A DNA stretch of 64,000 nt from Puniceicoccaceae bacterium K14 (GCA_022538095.1 JAKYXN010000020.1:17561-81560), one strand, 5' to 3'. Positions 9,015-18,919 are shown, counted from the stretch's first letter. The notes: generated by a model from the letters alone, not told the origin. Made by a program: numbers and translations.

Positions 9015-9082
9015 TAGCTACTTAAACAAAGGAAACTCGCTCGTGGCTTGCAATTATGGCAAGTGTTCGGATGTTTTAGATC

Positions 9083-10444
9083 ATGCAAGCGAAGCGTCTA
9101 TTAATTGCCGATGACAGTGAAGATATTTTAGCTGCGGGCCGTTTTCTGTTTGAAGATCAAGGGTTTGAGGTGATCGGGGCACAGTCTCCTAAGGTGGTTG
9201 TCGAGGAGTTGAAGAAGCAAGTGTTTGATGTCGCGATAATTGATCTGAATTATACTGAGGATACGACGAGCGGCAAAGAAGGTTTTGATCTACTAGAGCA
9301 AATCGTTTCAATTGATTCGGATTTGCCGATCATGGTGATGACAGCGTGGGCGACAGTTGATAAGGCTGTGGAAGCCATGCGTCGCGGGGCTCGAGATTTC
9401 ATTGAAAAGCCTTGGGATAACAATCGCTTGTTGGCGTGGGTTTCGACGCAAAGCGAACTCGCTCGTAGAGTCAGGAAGAGCCAGGCGATTGAAGAGGAAA
9501 ACCGCATATTGCGCGATGCTGGACATGTGGTTGATCTCGTTTTTCAATCTGATGCGATGCTCGGTATTCATGAAATGGTAGAGCAAGTCGCGCCAACGGA
9601 TGCCTCAGTTCTAATAACCGGTGAAAATGGTACAGGGAAGGGGGTGATTGCTCGGCTTTTGCATGATAAGTCCAATCGATTTAAAGAACCCTTCATAAGT
9701 GTGAACATGGGGAGTGTTCCCGAGAATCTCTTTGAAAGCGAACTGTTTGGTCATGTGAAAGGGGCCTTTACAGATGCAAAAGAATCACGAATAGGGCGTG
9801 TCGAATTAGCTGCAAGTGGTACCCTTTTTCTGGATGAAATTGGTAATTTGCCATTGGGGCAGCAGGCAAAGTTACTCCGCTTTTTGGAGACAGGAGAATT
9901 TGAGAGAGTGGGGTCGTCGACGACTAGGAAGAGTGATGCTCGAATAATAGCTGCTACCAACGCTAACTTAGCGGAAAGTGTTGATTCGAAGGAATTTCGA
10001 AGAGATTTGTTTTATCGATTGGCTACAGTTCCTATTGAAATTCCGCCTCTGAGAGATCGGGTCGAAGATATCGTGCCCTTGGCCAACCATTTTCTAAATT
10101 TGTATTCGTCGAAGTATGGCAAAGCTTCCTTGAGCATGACGGAATCGATTGAGTCAGCTCTAAAAACACAAGATTGGCCGGGAAATGTGCGCGAGCTATC
10201 GCACACTATGGAAAGAGCAGTTATTCTCTCAAAGGAGGGTGTTCTTGCAGAAAATTCTTTTCGACTTCAATCGAACAAAGACAGCCGAATTGTGTTGGAT
10301 GAATTGAGTCTGGAGGAGGTTGAGCGTTACTTGATTCAGCGATCGTTGAGTAAGGAGTCCGGTAATGTAACCGAGGCTGCCAAGCGGCTCGGCATGAGCC
10401 GGGCGACTTTGTATCGCCGCATTAAAGAGTACGGAATTCAATAG
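9083..10444 (+). CDS. sigma-54-dependent response regulator (NtrC family)
   Basis: The 453-residue protein has three domains: a receiver (1-120, acidic pocket D10-D11, phosphoacceptor D54 in AIIDLNY), a central AAA+ ATPase (about 155-390, Walker A GENGTGKG with K186, Walker B FLDEIG), and a Fis-type helix-turn-helix at the end (GNVTEAAKRLGMSRATLYRR). The sigma-54 contact loop reads GAFTDA (227-232) instead of GAFTGA; this variant is common in regulators linked to MacB-type export loci. It is followed by its kinase after 2 bases and then by an ABC export operon. Inference: it activates the adaptor gene at 11953 through the -24/-12 site at 11926 and the palindromes at 11804-11838. Confidence 0.93.
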   Translation: MQAKRLLIADDSEDILAAGRFLFEDQGFEVIGAQSPKVVVEELKKQVFDVAIIDLNYTEDTTSGKEGFDLLEQIVSIDSDLPIMVMTAWATVDKAVEAMRRGARDFIEKPWDNNRLLAWVSTQSELARRVRKSQAIEEENRILRDAGHVVDLVFQSDAMLGIHEMVEQVAPTDASVLITGENGTGKGVIARLLHDKSNRFKEPFISVNMGSVPENLFESELFGHVKGAFTDAKESRIGRVELAASGTLFLDEIGNLPLGQQAKLLRFLETGEFERVGSSTTRKSDARIIAATNANLAESVDSKEFRRDLFYRLATVPIEIPPLRDRVEDIVPLANHFLNLYSSKYGKASLSMTESIESALKTQDWPGNVRELSHTMERAVILSKEGVLAENSFRLQSNKDSRIVLDELSLEEVERYLIQRSLSKESGNVTEAAKRLGMSRATLYRRIKEYGIQ

Positions 10445-10446
10445 TA

Positions 10447-11784
10447 ATGGGAAAGGCGCCATCACCAAAAATCTCCTACCCAACAAGGATTTTCATCACT
10501 AGTCTTGTTTCTTTGATTCCATGGGTTCTCGTGACAATTCTAAATGCGATTTGGGGACCCTTTAACATTTATCTGTGGGGGAGCCTATTTGCATATTCTT
10601 TTGTTGGGAGCGGGGTTACGCTTTGGTACTTGCACCGCTTGGTACATGATTCGTTTTATGCGAGTTCTAATCTCGTAGCTGGATTGAGAGAAGGGGATTA
10701 TTCAATGCGACTGACTTCTGAAGGAACGACTGACGCTTTGAATATGCTTAACAGAGAGCTGAATTTGTTGAGTGAGGACTTAAGGTCCAATCGCTTAGCG
10801 AAATTGGAAGAAAACCGAAGGTTTCAGCTTTTAATCGACCTACTTGAAGTCGCTGTAATAGGGGTGGACGATAGTGACCGTTTTATATTTGCAAATAACC
10901 AGGCGAGAAAATGGTTAGGGCAACCAATCAATAAATTGCTTGGGGATGATATTGAAAATTTCGGGTTGAGCCCTGTTCTGGAAGTAAATGGAGCCGAGAC
11001 GGTTGGGCTTGCGTTGCCAATGATCAAAAGTCGTTTTCTTGTTCATCTGGCGCAATATCGTGATGGAGGGAGAGCCTGTAGGCTTTTGTTAATCACCGAT
11101 TTAAAGAGTCCCTTAAAAGAGGAAGAGAGGCGTGCATGGAAAAGTTTGATACGCGTTATTTCTCATGAGGTAAATAATTCCATTACTCCAATAAGCTCCT
11201 TGGCTAATAGCGTTTCGCAAAGTTTGCGGGCTACTGAAGGACTGCCTGAGGACAAAAAGCGGCGTTATTCTGAAGGATTGGATATTATTTCCAATCGATC
11301 AGCTAATATGACTCGTTTCATCCAAGATTACGCAAAATTGGCGAAATTGCCTGAGCCAAATTTGTCTCCAATTAGTGTGTCTAAACTCCTTGATTCCGTA
11401 CTTCAGCTAGGCTGGGCGTTGTCCATTGATTATGAAATTGAGCGAGATTGTATAATCATCGCGGATGAGGCTCAGTTGCAGCAATGTCTAGTCAACCTAA
11501 TCCGCAATGCGATAGAGGCTGCTTCTCCCGAAAAGCCAGAAGTGAGTGTCAAATGTGGAATGATGGGGAAAGAAGTGTTCATAGCGATTTTGGATAACGG
11601 TCATGGTATATCTGATACTCAGAATTTGTTTGTCCCATTTTTCACTACGAAGCCAAACGGAAGTGGTATTGGCCTGGCGCTTAGCCAAGAAATTATTGAA
11701 AAGCACAATGGTTCGCTGGAATTGAAAAACCGTGACGGTAACGCGGGTTGCGAGGCTTGTCTGTGTTTGCCAATTTCTTCCTGA
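10447..11784 (+). CDS. NtrY/NtrB-like sensor histidine kinase
   Basis: A 445-residue membrane kinase. Two hydrophobic helices (residues about 10-65, with almost no periplasmic loop between them) are followed by a HAMP-like linker, a PAS domain (about 120-220, LLEVAVIGVDDSDRFIFANN), the phosphoacceptor H240 in VISHEVNNSITP, and an ATP-binding domain with N-box NLIRNAIEAA, G1 DNGHGI and G2 GSGIGLALS. It starts 2 bases after the regulator stop, so translation is probably coupled. The minimal periplasmic part suggests it senses a membrane-internal or cytoplasmic cue, for example envelope stress or an exporter substrate (inference). Confidence 0.93.
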   Translation: MGKAPSPKISYPTRIFITSLVSLIPWVLVTILNAIWGPFNIYLWGSLFAYSFVGSGVTLWYLHRLVHDSFYASSNLVAGLREGDYSMRLTSEGTTDALNMLNRELNLLSEDLRSNRLAKLEENRRFQLLIDLLEVAVIGVDDSDRFIFANNQARKWLGQPINKLLGDDIENFGLSPVLEVNGAETVGLALPMIKSRFLVHLAQYRDGGRACRLLLITDLKSPLKEEERRAWKSLIRVISHEVNNSITPISSLANSVSQSLRATEGLPEDKKRRYSEGLDIISNRSANMTRFIQDYAKLAKLPEPNLSPISVSKLLDSVLQLGWALSIDYEIERDCIIIADEAQLQQCLVNLIRNAIEAASPEKPEVSVKCGMMGKEVFIAILDNGHGISDTQNLFVPFFTTKPNGSGIGLALSQEIIEKHNGSLELKNRDGNAGCEACLCLPISS

Positions 11785-11803
11785 TTTTTTGATCCGAAGA
11801 TTG

Positions 11804-11838
11804 TCTCAGAATGAGAATCGTTATGTCTCAAGCTGAAA
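11804..11838. promoter_or_regulatory. candidate upstream activator sites for the export operon
   Basis: A perfect 5-3-5 palindrome TCTCAGAATGAGA at 11804-11816 is followed 22 bases later (two helical turns) by a partial copy, TCTCAAGCTGAAA, at 11826-11838. They lie about 90-120 bases upstream of the -24/-12 site at 11926, the usual place for binding of a sigma-54 activator dimer pair. The activator encoded at 9083 is the obvious ligand. Site identity is inferred from position and symmetry only. Confidence 0.45.
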
Positions 11839-11925
11839 CGGATAAAGCTAAGAATGTATTGGTGGTAAGTATGTGAATTTTTTATCCTTCAGGTAAAGAG
11901 CGACTTATAAATCTACTGTAACGGT

Positions 11926-11940
11926 TGGCATTTGATCTGC
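11926..11940 (+). promoter_or_regulatory. sigma-54 (-24/-12) promoter-like site
   Basis: TGGCATTTGATCTGC keeps the -24 TGGCA and the -12 TGC with the invariant GG and GC ten bases apart. It sits directly before the adaptor gene and behind the genes for an NtrC-type regulator and kinase. One tension: transcription would start about 12 bases on, almost at the ATG (11953), leaving no leader for the AGGGAGG at 11945-11951. Confidence 0.45.
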
Positions 11941-11952
11941 GTATAGGGAGGC

Positions 11953-13209
11953 ATGGATATCTCCCGCCCTGATTTGTTGAAGAAAAAGAAGAAACGTTCG
12001 ATTGTCACTTGGTCTGTAGTGACGACCGTACTTGTCGTGATATTTGTGGTGGTGATTAATCTTGATTTTCGTGCGAATACTGTGAATCGGGATCAGATTT
12101 GGACTGCGGAGGTTAAGAAGGGGGACATGACTCGCACGGTGGAAGGCAGAGGTTCTCTCGTGGTAGATAACGCTCAATGGGTTTCTTCTAGAAGTAGTGG
12201 ATCTGTGAGTACAGTTCATGTCCTTCCCGGCAAATGGATGAAGAAAGGGGATATTATTGTAACTCTATCAAATCCTGAGCTGGAGGAACTAAGTCGGCGG
12301 TCGAAGTTGGAGCTTGATATGGCTCAAGCGGAGTTGACCAGCTCTAGGTCACGATTACAGGGGGATTTACTTGCTCTGAAGTCCAGCTTAAAGGAATTGG
12401 AAGAACGGGCGAAAATGGCCCGGATCGATGCCGATATCGCAATTGAGCTGAATCGCGATGGATTGTCATCGGACTTAGAAAAAAAGCAGGCGATGATTCG
12501 TACTGAACAATTGGATGCTAGGTTAGAGTTGGAGGAAGAACGTTTGGCGTTTAGGGAAGACTCTATCGAACCCGAGTTGGCTGTCGCCAAGACTCAAGTA
12601 GCGCTAGCGGAGTCACAGCATGAGCTTTTGATATCTCAAGTTGAAGCATTGGTGATACGTGCAAATACATCAGGGATTTTGCAAAAGCTAACCTTGGAAG
12701 CAGGTATGCTTGTGAATGCAGGAGACCAGATTGCTCAAGTAGCTGACCCGAGGCGATTAAAAGCAGTATTGCGTGTTGCTGAAGTCCAAGCGAGATCTTT
12801 GGCAGCGGGTCAAGTGGCTCTTGTAAATACGCGCACTTCGGGAAGGTTAGGAGGTACGGTAAGCAGAGTGGATCCGAATGTTGAAGTAGGTACCGTAGCA
12901 GTGGATATAATTTTCAATGAGCTTCTGCCCGAAGGGTGCAGGGCTGACCAAACGGTGGACGGAGTGATAACCTTGGATCACCTCTCATCTATCGTTTATG
13001 TGGATCGTCCTCCTATGGTATTGGACAATGAATCCGTACAGATTTTCAAGCTGAGCTCTGATGAGTCCAGCGCTCAACGAGTTCTCACTAAATTTGGAAA
13101 GGCCTCGGTTTCTATGATTGAGGTGATTTCTGGATTAACTCCAGGCGATAAGATAATCGTCTCAGATACAAGCCGCTGGGATGAATTCGACCAAATTGAA
13201 ATTAAATAA
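11953..13209 (+). CDS. HlyD/MacA-type periplasmic adaptor protein
   Basis: 418 residues. A lysine-rich cytoplasmic N-terminus (MDISRPDLLKKKKKR) precedes one membrane anchor (about 18-36). The periplasmic part has a split lipoyl/barrel-sandwich domain (SVHVLPGKWMKKGDIIVTL and later IRANTSGILQKLTLEAGMLVNAGDQIAQVAD, written here as two halves of one domain), a long alpha-helical hairpin (about 110-225) and a beta-barrel tail. The family role is to connect an inner-membrane ABC exporter to a TolC channel. The ribosome site AGGGAGG is only one base from the ATG, closer than usual, but the N-terminus agrees with related adaptors. It leads the five-gene exporter operon. Confidence 0.92.
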   Translation: MDISRPDLLKKKKKRSIVTWSVVTTVLVVIFVVVINLDFRANTVNRDQIWTAEVKKGDMTRTVEGRGSLVVDNAQWVSSRSSGSVSTVHVLPGKWMKKGDIIVTLSNPELEELSRRSKLELDMAQAELTSSRSRLQGDLLALKSSLKELEERAKMARIDADIAIELNRDGLSSDLEKKQAMIRTEQLDARLELEEERLAFREDSIEPELAVAKTQVALAESQHELLISQVEALVIRANTSGILQKLTLEAGMLVNAGDQIAQVADPRRLKAVLRVAEVQARSLAAGQVALVNTRTSGRLGGTVSRVDPNVEVGTVAVDIIFNELLPEGCRADQTVDGVITLDHLSSIVYVDRPPMVLDNESVQIFKLSSDESSAQRVLTKFGKASVSMIEVISGLTPGDKIIVSDTSRWDEFDQIEIK

Positions 13210-13221
13210 TCGAATAGTTCA

Positions 13222-13953
13222 ATGTCTATACAAACAGAAAGTACCACCTCTACTATGACTAGCCCAAGAACGAGCCACTTGATAGAACTGCGAGAAATCG
13301 CGAAAGTATTTTATACTGATGACATGGAGACACGAGCGTTGAGCTCAGTGGATTTAACGATATCTCAGGGAGAATTTGTGTCGATATCGGGCCCAAGTGG
13401 GTGCGGGAAATCGACTCTTCTATCGATTATGGGAATTTTGGATACTCCGAGCTCAGGATCGTATTTGCTGAATGGTGTAGAAGTTAGTTCGTTGGACGCT
13501 CGTGGTCGATCACAGCTGCGCAACAAGGAAATTGGGTTCATCTTTCAGAGCTTTAACCTTATCGGCGATATGAGCGTATACGAAAATGTCGAATTGCCGT
13601 TGATCTACGGAAAAGTGCCCAAATCAGAGAGAAAGGAAATGGTGAGTGCGGCTTTAGCACGGGTCAATATGGACCATAGAGAGAGGCATCGTCCGAATCA
13701 ATTGTCCGGCGGTCAGCAACAACGTGTGGCGGTAGCTCGAGCCTTGGTAGGGCGTCCATCAATACTGCTTGCAGACGAGCCGACTGGAAACCTCGACAGT
13801 AAGAATGGCGCAGCTGTAATGGAGCTTTTGGGTGAGTTAAACAATAGCGGATCTACGATTTGCATGGTTACTCATGATGAGCGATATAACCAGAACGCTT
13901 CTCGTGTTGTTCAGATTTTCGACGGAAGCGTCGTTCAAGAATCAAAGAGCTAA
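13222..13953 (+). CDS. ABC transporter ATP-binding protein (MacB/LolD type)
   Basis: A 243-residue nucleotide-binding subunit. Motifs: Walker A SGPSGCGKST near residue 57, Q-loop IGFIFQSFNL, ABC signature LSGGQQQRVAVARAL, Walker B ILLADEPTGNLDS and the H-loop VTHDERY. The Q-loop and signature are those of the MacB/LolD/FtsE group, which drive mechanotransmission exporters rather than classical transport. It lies 12 bases after the adaptor and 13 bases before the first permease. Inference: it energises both permeases downstream, possibly as a shared dimer. Confidence 0.95.
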   Translation: MSIQTESTTSTMTSPRTSHLIELREIAKVFYTDDMETRALSSVDLTISQGEFVSISGPSGCGKSTLLSIMGILDTPSSGSYLLNGVEVSSLDARGRSQLRNKEIGFIFQSFNLIGDMSVYENVELPLIYGKVPKSERKEMVSAALARVNMDHRERHRPNQLSGGQQQRVAVARALVGRPSILLADEPTGNLDSKNGAAVMELLGELNNSGSTICMVTHDERYNQNASRVVQIFDGSVVQESKS

Positions 13954-13966
13954 TCCCAGTATTCTC

Positions 13967-16408
13967 ATGCAGAATTTAATTAGCAATTTTGTCTATGGCT
14001 TTAGGCAGATAGCCAAAAACCCGTACACGACCGCGTTTTCTGTTTTGCTCCTAAGTATTGCGATAGGAATGGTCGCGATCGTTTATTCAGCTTTGCAAGG
14101 AGTAATTTTTCAATCACTCTATTTAGATGATTCGGAGCGTATTGTAAACCTTGGTCGTACTTCACCTGAAGAAGAAGCATCCAATCCTAGTTGGACTTTT
14201 GAAGAATACAAAATCTTGGAGTCCGAACAAAAGGCTTTCGAATCTCTTGCTCGAGTTACATTTGACAATGTAATACTTGATACGGAGGGAAATAAAGAAT
14301 TTGTGAGAGCGGGGTATGTTGGTCTTAATTTTTTTGAGACGTTTCGTTATCAGCCAGTATTAGGTAACTTTTTTGATCCAGAGAACGAAGATTCGTATAA
14401 CGACATGCAAATGGTGATAAGCCATAGCGTTTGGATCGATTCATTTGACAAAGACTCTAGCGTAGTGGGTAAGAGTGCATTCGTAGATGGCGTTAATTGG
14501 ACAATCATTGGTGTCGCCGACCCAAAATTCGATTTCCCATTTGGGCAGGATATTTGGATGCTCGCTCCGCTGGATTCAATTAATGAATTAACAGGAGTAG
14601 GCCGGGGTGTCTATTCGTTTGGTATCCTTAGAGAGGGTATGACTGTGGAAAGAGCAGGAGAAGATGTCGCGAGAATTGCTCAGTTAATAAATAGTAGCGT
14701 ACCAGATCCTGAAACAGAGTTTTTAGGTGGAGAAGTACTGCTTTTTATGGAGATTATGATGGGTAGCAATACGCGCCAATTTTGGCTTATGCTATTTGCC
14801 ATCACAATTTTTGTTTTGCTAATCGCTTGTGCGAATGTGTCCAACATTATGATGGGGAAGGCGATTCGAAGACGTAGTGAATTTGCTTTGAGAATGGCTC
14901 TTGGAGCAAGTCGGTCTAATTTGGTCACTCAACTTCTGGTCGAGTCCTGGGCTATAGCGATGCTAGCGATTTTCGGTAGTTTGATTTTTGAAGAAGCGTA
15001 CGCTCAAATCGTATTTTTGCCGATGCTGGAAGAGCTTAGTTTGCCTGATTGGATGAGTGTGGAGGCAAGTCTGGGTACGGTAATTTTTGCTTCAATCGTT
15101 TCGGTTGCTTCGATGTCTTTATCGAGTTTGGTTCCTGCGCTTCGTGCAACGAATTCCGATATTCAGATCGTTTTAAAAGAAGGCACGCGTACGGGTTCGA
15201 GTGGGAAAATTGGAAAATTTATTGGGGGGCTTATTGTTCTGCAAGTGTCCTTGGCAGTGATTGTTCTTACAGGTGTTGGCATCATGTTGAGCTCAACCCT
15301 GTATGAGAAAAAGCAGTTCGTTTTTTATGAAACCGATAACGTTGTTTTCGGAAGAATAAGTTTAGATGCTAGAAATTTCCCTACCCCGGAGGAGCGACAT
15401 GCTGGGCTAGAGGCTTTTATTCGGCAAATGGAATCTCATCCCGCTTTTGATGCATTGGCGATAAGTAACGAGCATTACAGTCGTTGGTCGCAAAGACCAG
15501 TGGCGGTAGAAGGAATAGAGTATCCAACTAAAGATGACAGGCCTACTTGGATGGCACGGATTGCGTCTGCGGGATACTTCGAGAAAATGGGTATCGAAGT
15601 ACTAGAAGGGCGTGAATTTACGGAGGAGGATAGGCATGGGTCTCCGCTAGTGGTCATGATAACCGAGGGTGCTGCTGAAAGGAATTGGCCTGGGGAAAGC
15701 CCGATTGGCAAGCGAATCACTGTCGACCATGATCCGTCAAGTGCGTTTCAATCTCCAGACAATGTGGAAACGTTAACGGTTGTGGGGGTCATTCCTGATC
15801 TTTGGAGATTGGATGTATATACCAATGAAACAAGAGATGGATACGTACGACCACTCGGTCAGGAGACCTGGAGTAACGTGTGTCTTTATGCTCACGGTAA
15901 AGGCAATTATTTGTCGCTTGAACAGACCATTCGCGATATTGGGAATCGATTGCAGGATGGGTTTTCTGTAACCGAATTGAGCCCATTGTTAGACGTTATC
16001 GATGATCAGTATTCGTACCAGGATATGGTGTTGAAACTTGTATTGAGCTTAGGCACTGCCGGGTTAATAATGGTCGGAGGTGGACTGTATGGAGTAATCG
16101 CGTACGCGACAACTCAAAGAAGGCAGGAAATGGCAATAAGAACAGCGCTTGGAGCGAGTCCTGCCCAGAACATATGGTTAAGCTTTTTTGCGGGACTCAA
16201 ACGAGTCCTAATTGGTATAGGGTTGGGCCTGATAGGGGGATTTGGACTGCACAGCGTCTTGAAGGATCTTATCAGGCCTTACCAACCAGACATGTTGGGA
16301 TTGTTGATTTTACTGATTGGAATGATCGTTTTGGCTTCAATGGCGATTGTAATTCCTTCGTGGAGATCAAGCAAAGTCGAGCCAATGAAAACTCTGCGTA
16401 CTGACTAG
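13967..16408 (+). CDS. MacB/ADOP-family ABC exporter permease 1
   Basis: 813 residues from ATG 13967; the frame is open back to 13874 inside the ATPase gene but that part is out of context. Architecture: N-terminal helix (about 18-40, SVLLLSIAIGMVAIVYSA), a MacB periplasmic core domain, an FtsX segment of three helices (about 270-390), then a second helix, second periplasmic domain and second FtsX segment at the C-terminus. The doubled MacB-PCD/FtsX layout without a fused ATPase is that of the ADOP (acidobacterial duplicated orphan permease) group. It closely resembles the next gene along its whole length, so the pair arose by tandem duplication. Substrate unknown. Confidence 0.9.
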   Translation: MQNLISNFVYGFRQIAKNPYTTAFSVLLLSIAIGMVAIVYSALQGVIFQSLYLDDSERIVNLGRTSPEEEASNPSWTFEEYKILESEQKAFESLARVTFDNVILDTEGNKEFVRAGYVGLNFFETFRYQPVLGNFFDPENEDSYNDMQMVISHSVWIDSFDKDSSVVGKSAFVDGVNWTIIGVADPKFDFPFGQDIWMLAPLDSINELTGVGRGVYSFGILREGMTVERAGEDVARIAQLINSSVPDPETEFLGGEVLLFMEIMMGSNTRQFWLMLFAITIFVLLIACANVSNIMMGKAIRRRSEFALRMALGASRSNLVTQLLVESWAIAMLAIFGSLIFEEAYAQIVFLPMLEELSLPDWMSVEASLGTVIFASIVSVASMSLSSLVPALRATNSDIQIVLKEGTRTGSSGKIGKFIGGLIVLQVSLAVIVLTGVGIMLSSTLYEKKQFVFYETDNVVFGRISLDARNFPTPEERHAGLEAFIRQMESHPAFDALAISNEHYSRWSQRPVAVEGIEYPTKDDRPTWMARIASAGYFEKMGIEVLEGREFTEEDRHGSPLVVMITEGAAERNWPGESPIGKRITVDHDPSSAFQSPDNVETLTVVGVIPDLWRLDVYTNETRDGYVRPLGQETWSNVCLYAHGKGNYLSLEQTIRDIGNRLQDGFSVTELSPLLDVIDDQYSYQDMVLKLVLSLGTAGLIMVGGGLYGVIAYATTQRRQEMAIRTALGASPAQNIWLSFFAGLKRVLIGIGLGLIGGFGLHSVLKDLIRPYQPDMLGLLILLIGMIVLASMAIVIPSWRSSKVEPMKTLRTD

Positions 16409-16474
16409 TAATCAATATATGGTACAAATCGAAATAAAACGAAGCACTCGGACTTTGGGTATCTGTTCTATGCT

Positions 16475-18919
16475 ATGAGGAATTTAGTTCGAAATTTCCT
16501 ATATGGATTCAGGCAGATAGCAAGTAATCAATATACCACTACGTTTAGCGCATTGCTTTTGAGCATTGCGATCGGAATGGTGTCTATTATATATTCAGGG
16601 CTCCAAGGAGTGATTTTTCAATCAGTTCCCTTGAAAGATGCTGAGAGAATCGTTCAAGTTTTGCAGACGAACTCTAATGGCCAAAATCGCCAAAGTATTT
16701 GGACAAAGGAGGACTACAAAGTCCTGGTGGATAAGCAATCCTCATTGGAGTACCTGACATACATAATACCGGACAACGCTGTTGTTGGCAGAGATGGGGA
16801 TAACGAGTTGGTGCGTACCACTTTTGTTAATGCCGATTTTTTTAAGATATTTAAAACTGGGCCATTTCTAGGGCGCTTTTTCGAGCCGGCCGATATGGAG
16901 TTAGAAAACAATCAGCTTGTTGTTATTAGTTACAGTGTTTGGCAAGAGGTGTTCAAAAGTGACAATGAAATAGTTGGAAAGACTGTTCTTGTTGATGGAC
17001 TGGGTTGGACTGTTCTAGGGGTAACTGGATCTAAGTTTGATTTTCCGTACAGACAAGATCTGTGGCTATTGTCGGATTTGAATAGCGTAGAGGATTTGCT
17101 TGGACGTTCAGGTGGGGCTGGCTTTGCGATGGGGTTGCTCAATGAGAAGGTATCACTAGAAGTGGCGAGCCAGGAAATTGGGAATATTGTAAAGCAGATT
17201 GCGAGTGCTCAGCCTGAGGCTGAATCGAATTATATCGGAGGTGAAGCTATACAATTTGTTGACGGTTTAGTTGATGATGGAACGAAGAGGTTTTGGTTGA
17301 TGTTGTTCAGTATAACGATCTTAGTTCTACTTATCGCTTGTTCGAATGTATCCAGTATAATGGTAGGTAAATCTATTCGACGACAAAGTGAATTCGCACT
17401 TCGAATGTCCTTGGGGGCGAGTCGTTGGGACGTTGTGATGCAGTTGGTCGCTGAATCACTTGCGATAGCGATCTTGGCGATATTTGGGAGTTTAATATTT
17501 GCTGAGACATACAAGGAAATTGTCCTTTTGCCGATGGTTGATGATTTAGGTCTTCCTGACTGGGTTGGAATAGATCTGAATCTGGGTTCTGTGGCATTTA
17601 TATCCGCTGTCGCTATAGTCTCTGTAATCTTGTCTAGCATTGCGCCTGCTTTTCGCTCCACCAAGACCGATTTGCAGACTGTTTTAAAAGAGGGTACTCG
17701 TACAGGTTCGAGTAGTCGGGTAGGAAAATTCGTGGGGATCCTTATCGTCTTTCAAGTCGCTTTAGCAGTGGTAGTCTTGACTGCGGTAAGTCTGTTATTG
17801 ACGTCTACTCAATACGAAAAAGAGCAATTTGATTTCTATGAAACGGACAATGTTGTGTATGGAAGGATAAGCTTAGATGATAAATATTTCCCAACCCCAG
17901 CTGATCGTCTTGTAATTCTGGATAATCTCATTCAGGAGGTAGAGAATGATCCTGCAATGAGTGGTATTGCTATTAGTAACGAGCACTACAACAGATGGGG
18001 AGGAAGACGAATTGCATTAGAGGGACAAGAGTATCCTACAGAGAATGACAGGCCAGTATGGCTTTCGCGCGTTGTGTCAGCTGGATACTTTGAGACGATG
18101 GGAATCGAGTTGATTGAGGGGCGAGAATTTGGTCCTGAAGATCGGCATGGAGCTCCCTTAGTAGCCCTAGTGTCGAAGGAAACTGCGGAACGAAATTGGC
18201 CTGGTGAGAGTGCAACTGGAAAGCGTTTTACTATGGATTACAATCGTTCAAGTATGCATCGTACTCCGGAAAATAAGGAAACTCTCACAATCGTTGGTGT
18301 TATACCGGATGTTTGGAAACTCGATGTATATGCCAATGAAGTTTACGACGGATATGTTCGCCCCGTGGGGCAAGAAACTTGGAGTAATTTGTGTTTGTAT
18401 GGGCATGGGTCTGGAAGTTACTTATCTTTGGAACAATCCTTCAGGAACATTGGGAAGCGAATGCATCCAGGTTTTGCAATTACAGGAGTTACACCTTTGG
18501 ACGAGGTTGAAGAGCGAAGATATTCAATGCAGAATATGGTTCTAAAGTTGATTTTGAGCATTGGCTCGGCGGCTGTGCTGATGGTCGGAGGCGGGCTGTA
18601 TGGTATAATTTCATACGCAACGAATTTGAGGAAGCAGGAGATGGCGATACGATCTGCTCTGGGAGCTAGTGTTGAGCAGAATATAGCATTGAGCTTTTTC
18701 TCAGGATTTAGACGCGTCTTATTTGGATGCTTTGGTGGAGCCCTTGGAGGTGTTGGTCTGCATTTCTTTTTAAAGAACCTCATTAGGCCCTATCATCCAG
18801 AATTATTGAATTTGCTTTTACTCATAATGGTACTGTTCGCGTTAACGTCTTTTGCCATCTTAATACCTGCATGGCGTTCGAGAAAAATCGAGCCGATGGA
18901 GGTGCTTCGAACTGAGTGA
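16475..18919 (+). CDS. MacB/ADOP-family ABC exporter permease 2
   Basis: An 814-residue paralogue of the preceding permease with the same order of parts: N-terminal helix (FSALLLSIAIGMVSIIYSG), periplasmic core domain, FtsX helices around WLMLFSITILVLLIACSNVSSI, and a second copy of both. Shared stretches such as VLKEGTRTGSS, GISNEHY-like and RPVGQETWSN occur at the same places in both. It follows after a 66-base spacer and precedes the TolC gene by 18 bases. Inference: the two paralogues form a heterodimeric exporter with one type of ATPase subunit. Confidence 0.9.
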   Translation: MRNLVRNFLYGFRQIASNQYTTTFSALLLSIAIGMVSIIYSGLQGVIFQSVPLKDAERIVQVLQTNSNGQNRQSIWTKEDYKVLVDKQSSLEYLTYIIPDNAVVGRDGDNELVRTTFVNADFFKIFKTGPFLGRFFEPADMELENNQLVVISYSVWQEVFKSDNEIVGKTVLVDGLGWTVLGVTGSKFDFPYRQDLWLLSDLNSVEDLLGRSGGAGFAMGLLNEKVSLEVASQEIGNIVKQIASAQPEAESNYIGGEAIQFVDGLVDDGTKRFWLMLFSITILVLLIACSNVSSIMVGKSIRRQSEFALRMSLGASRWDVVMQLVAESLAIAILAIFGSLIFAETYKEIVLLPMVDDLGLPDWVGIDLNLGSVAFISAVAIVSVILSSIAPAFRSTKTDLQTVLKEGTRTGSSSRVGKFVGILIVFQVALAVVVLTAVSLLLTSTQYEKEQFDFYETDNVVYGRISLDDKYFPTPADRLVILDNLIQEVENDPAMSGIAISNEHYNRWGGRRIALEGQEYPTENDRPVWLSRVVSAGYFETMGIELIEGREFGPEDRHGAPLVALVSKETAERNWPGESATGKRFTMDYNRSSMHRTPENKETLTIVGVIPDVWKLDVYANEVYDGYVRPVGQETWSNLCLYGHGSGSYLSLEQSFRNIGKRMHPGFAITGVTPLDEVEERRYSMQNMVLKLILSIGSAAVLMVGGGLYGIISYATNLRKQEMAIRSALGASVEQNIALSFFSGFRRVLFGCFGGALGGVGLHFFLKNLIRPYHPELLNLLLLIMVLFALTSFAILIPAWRSRKIEPMEVLRTE

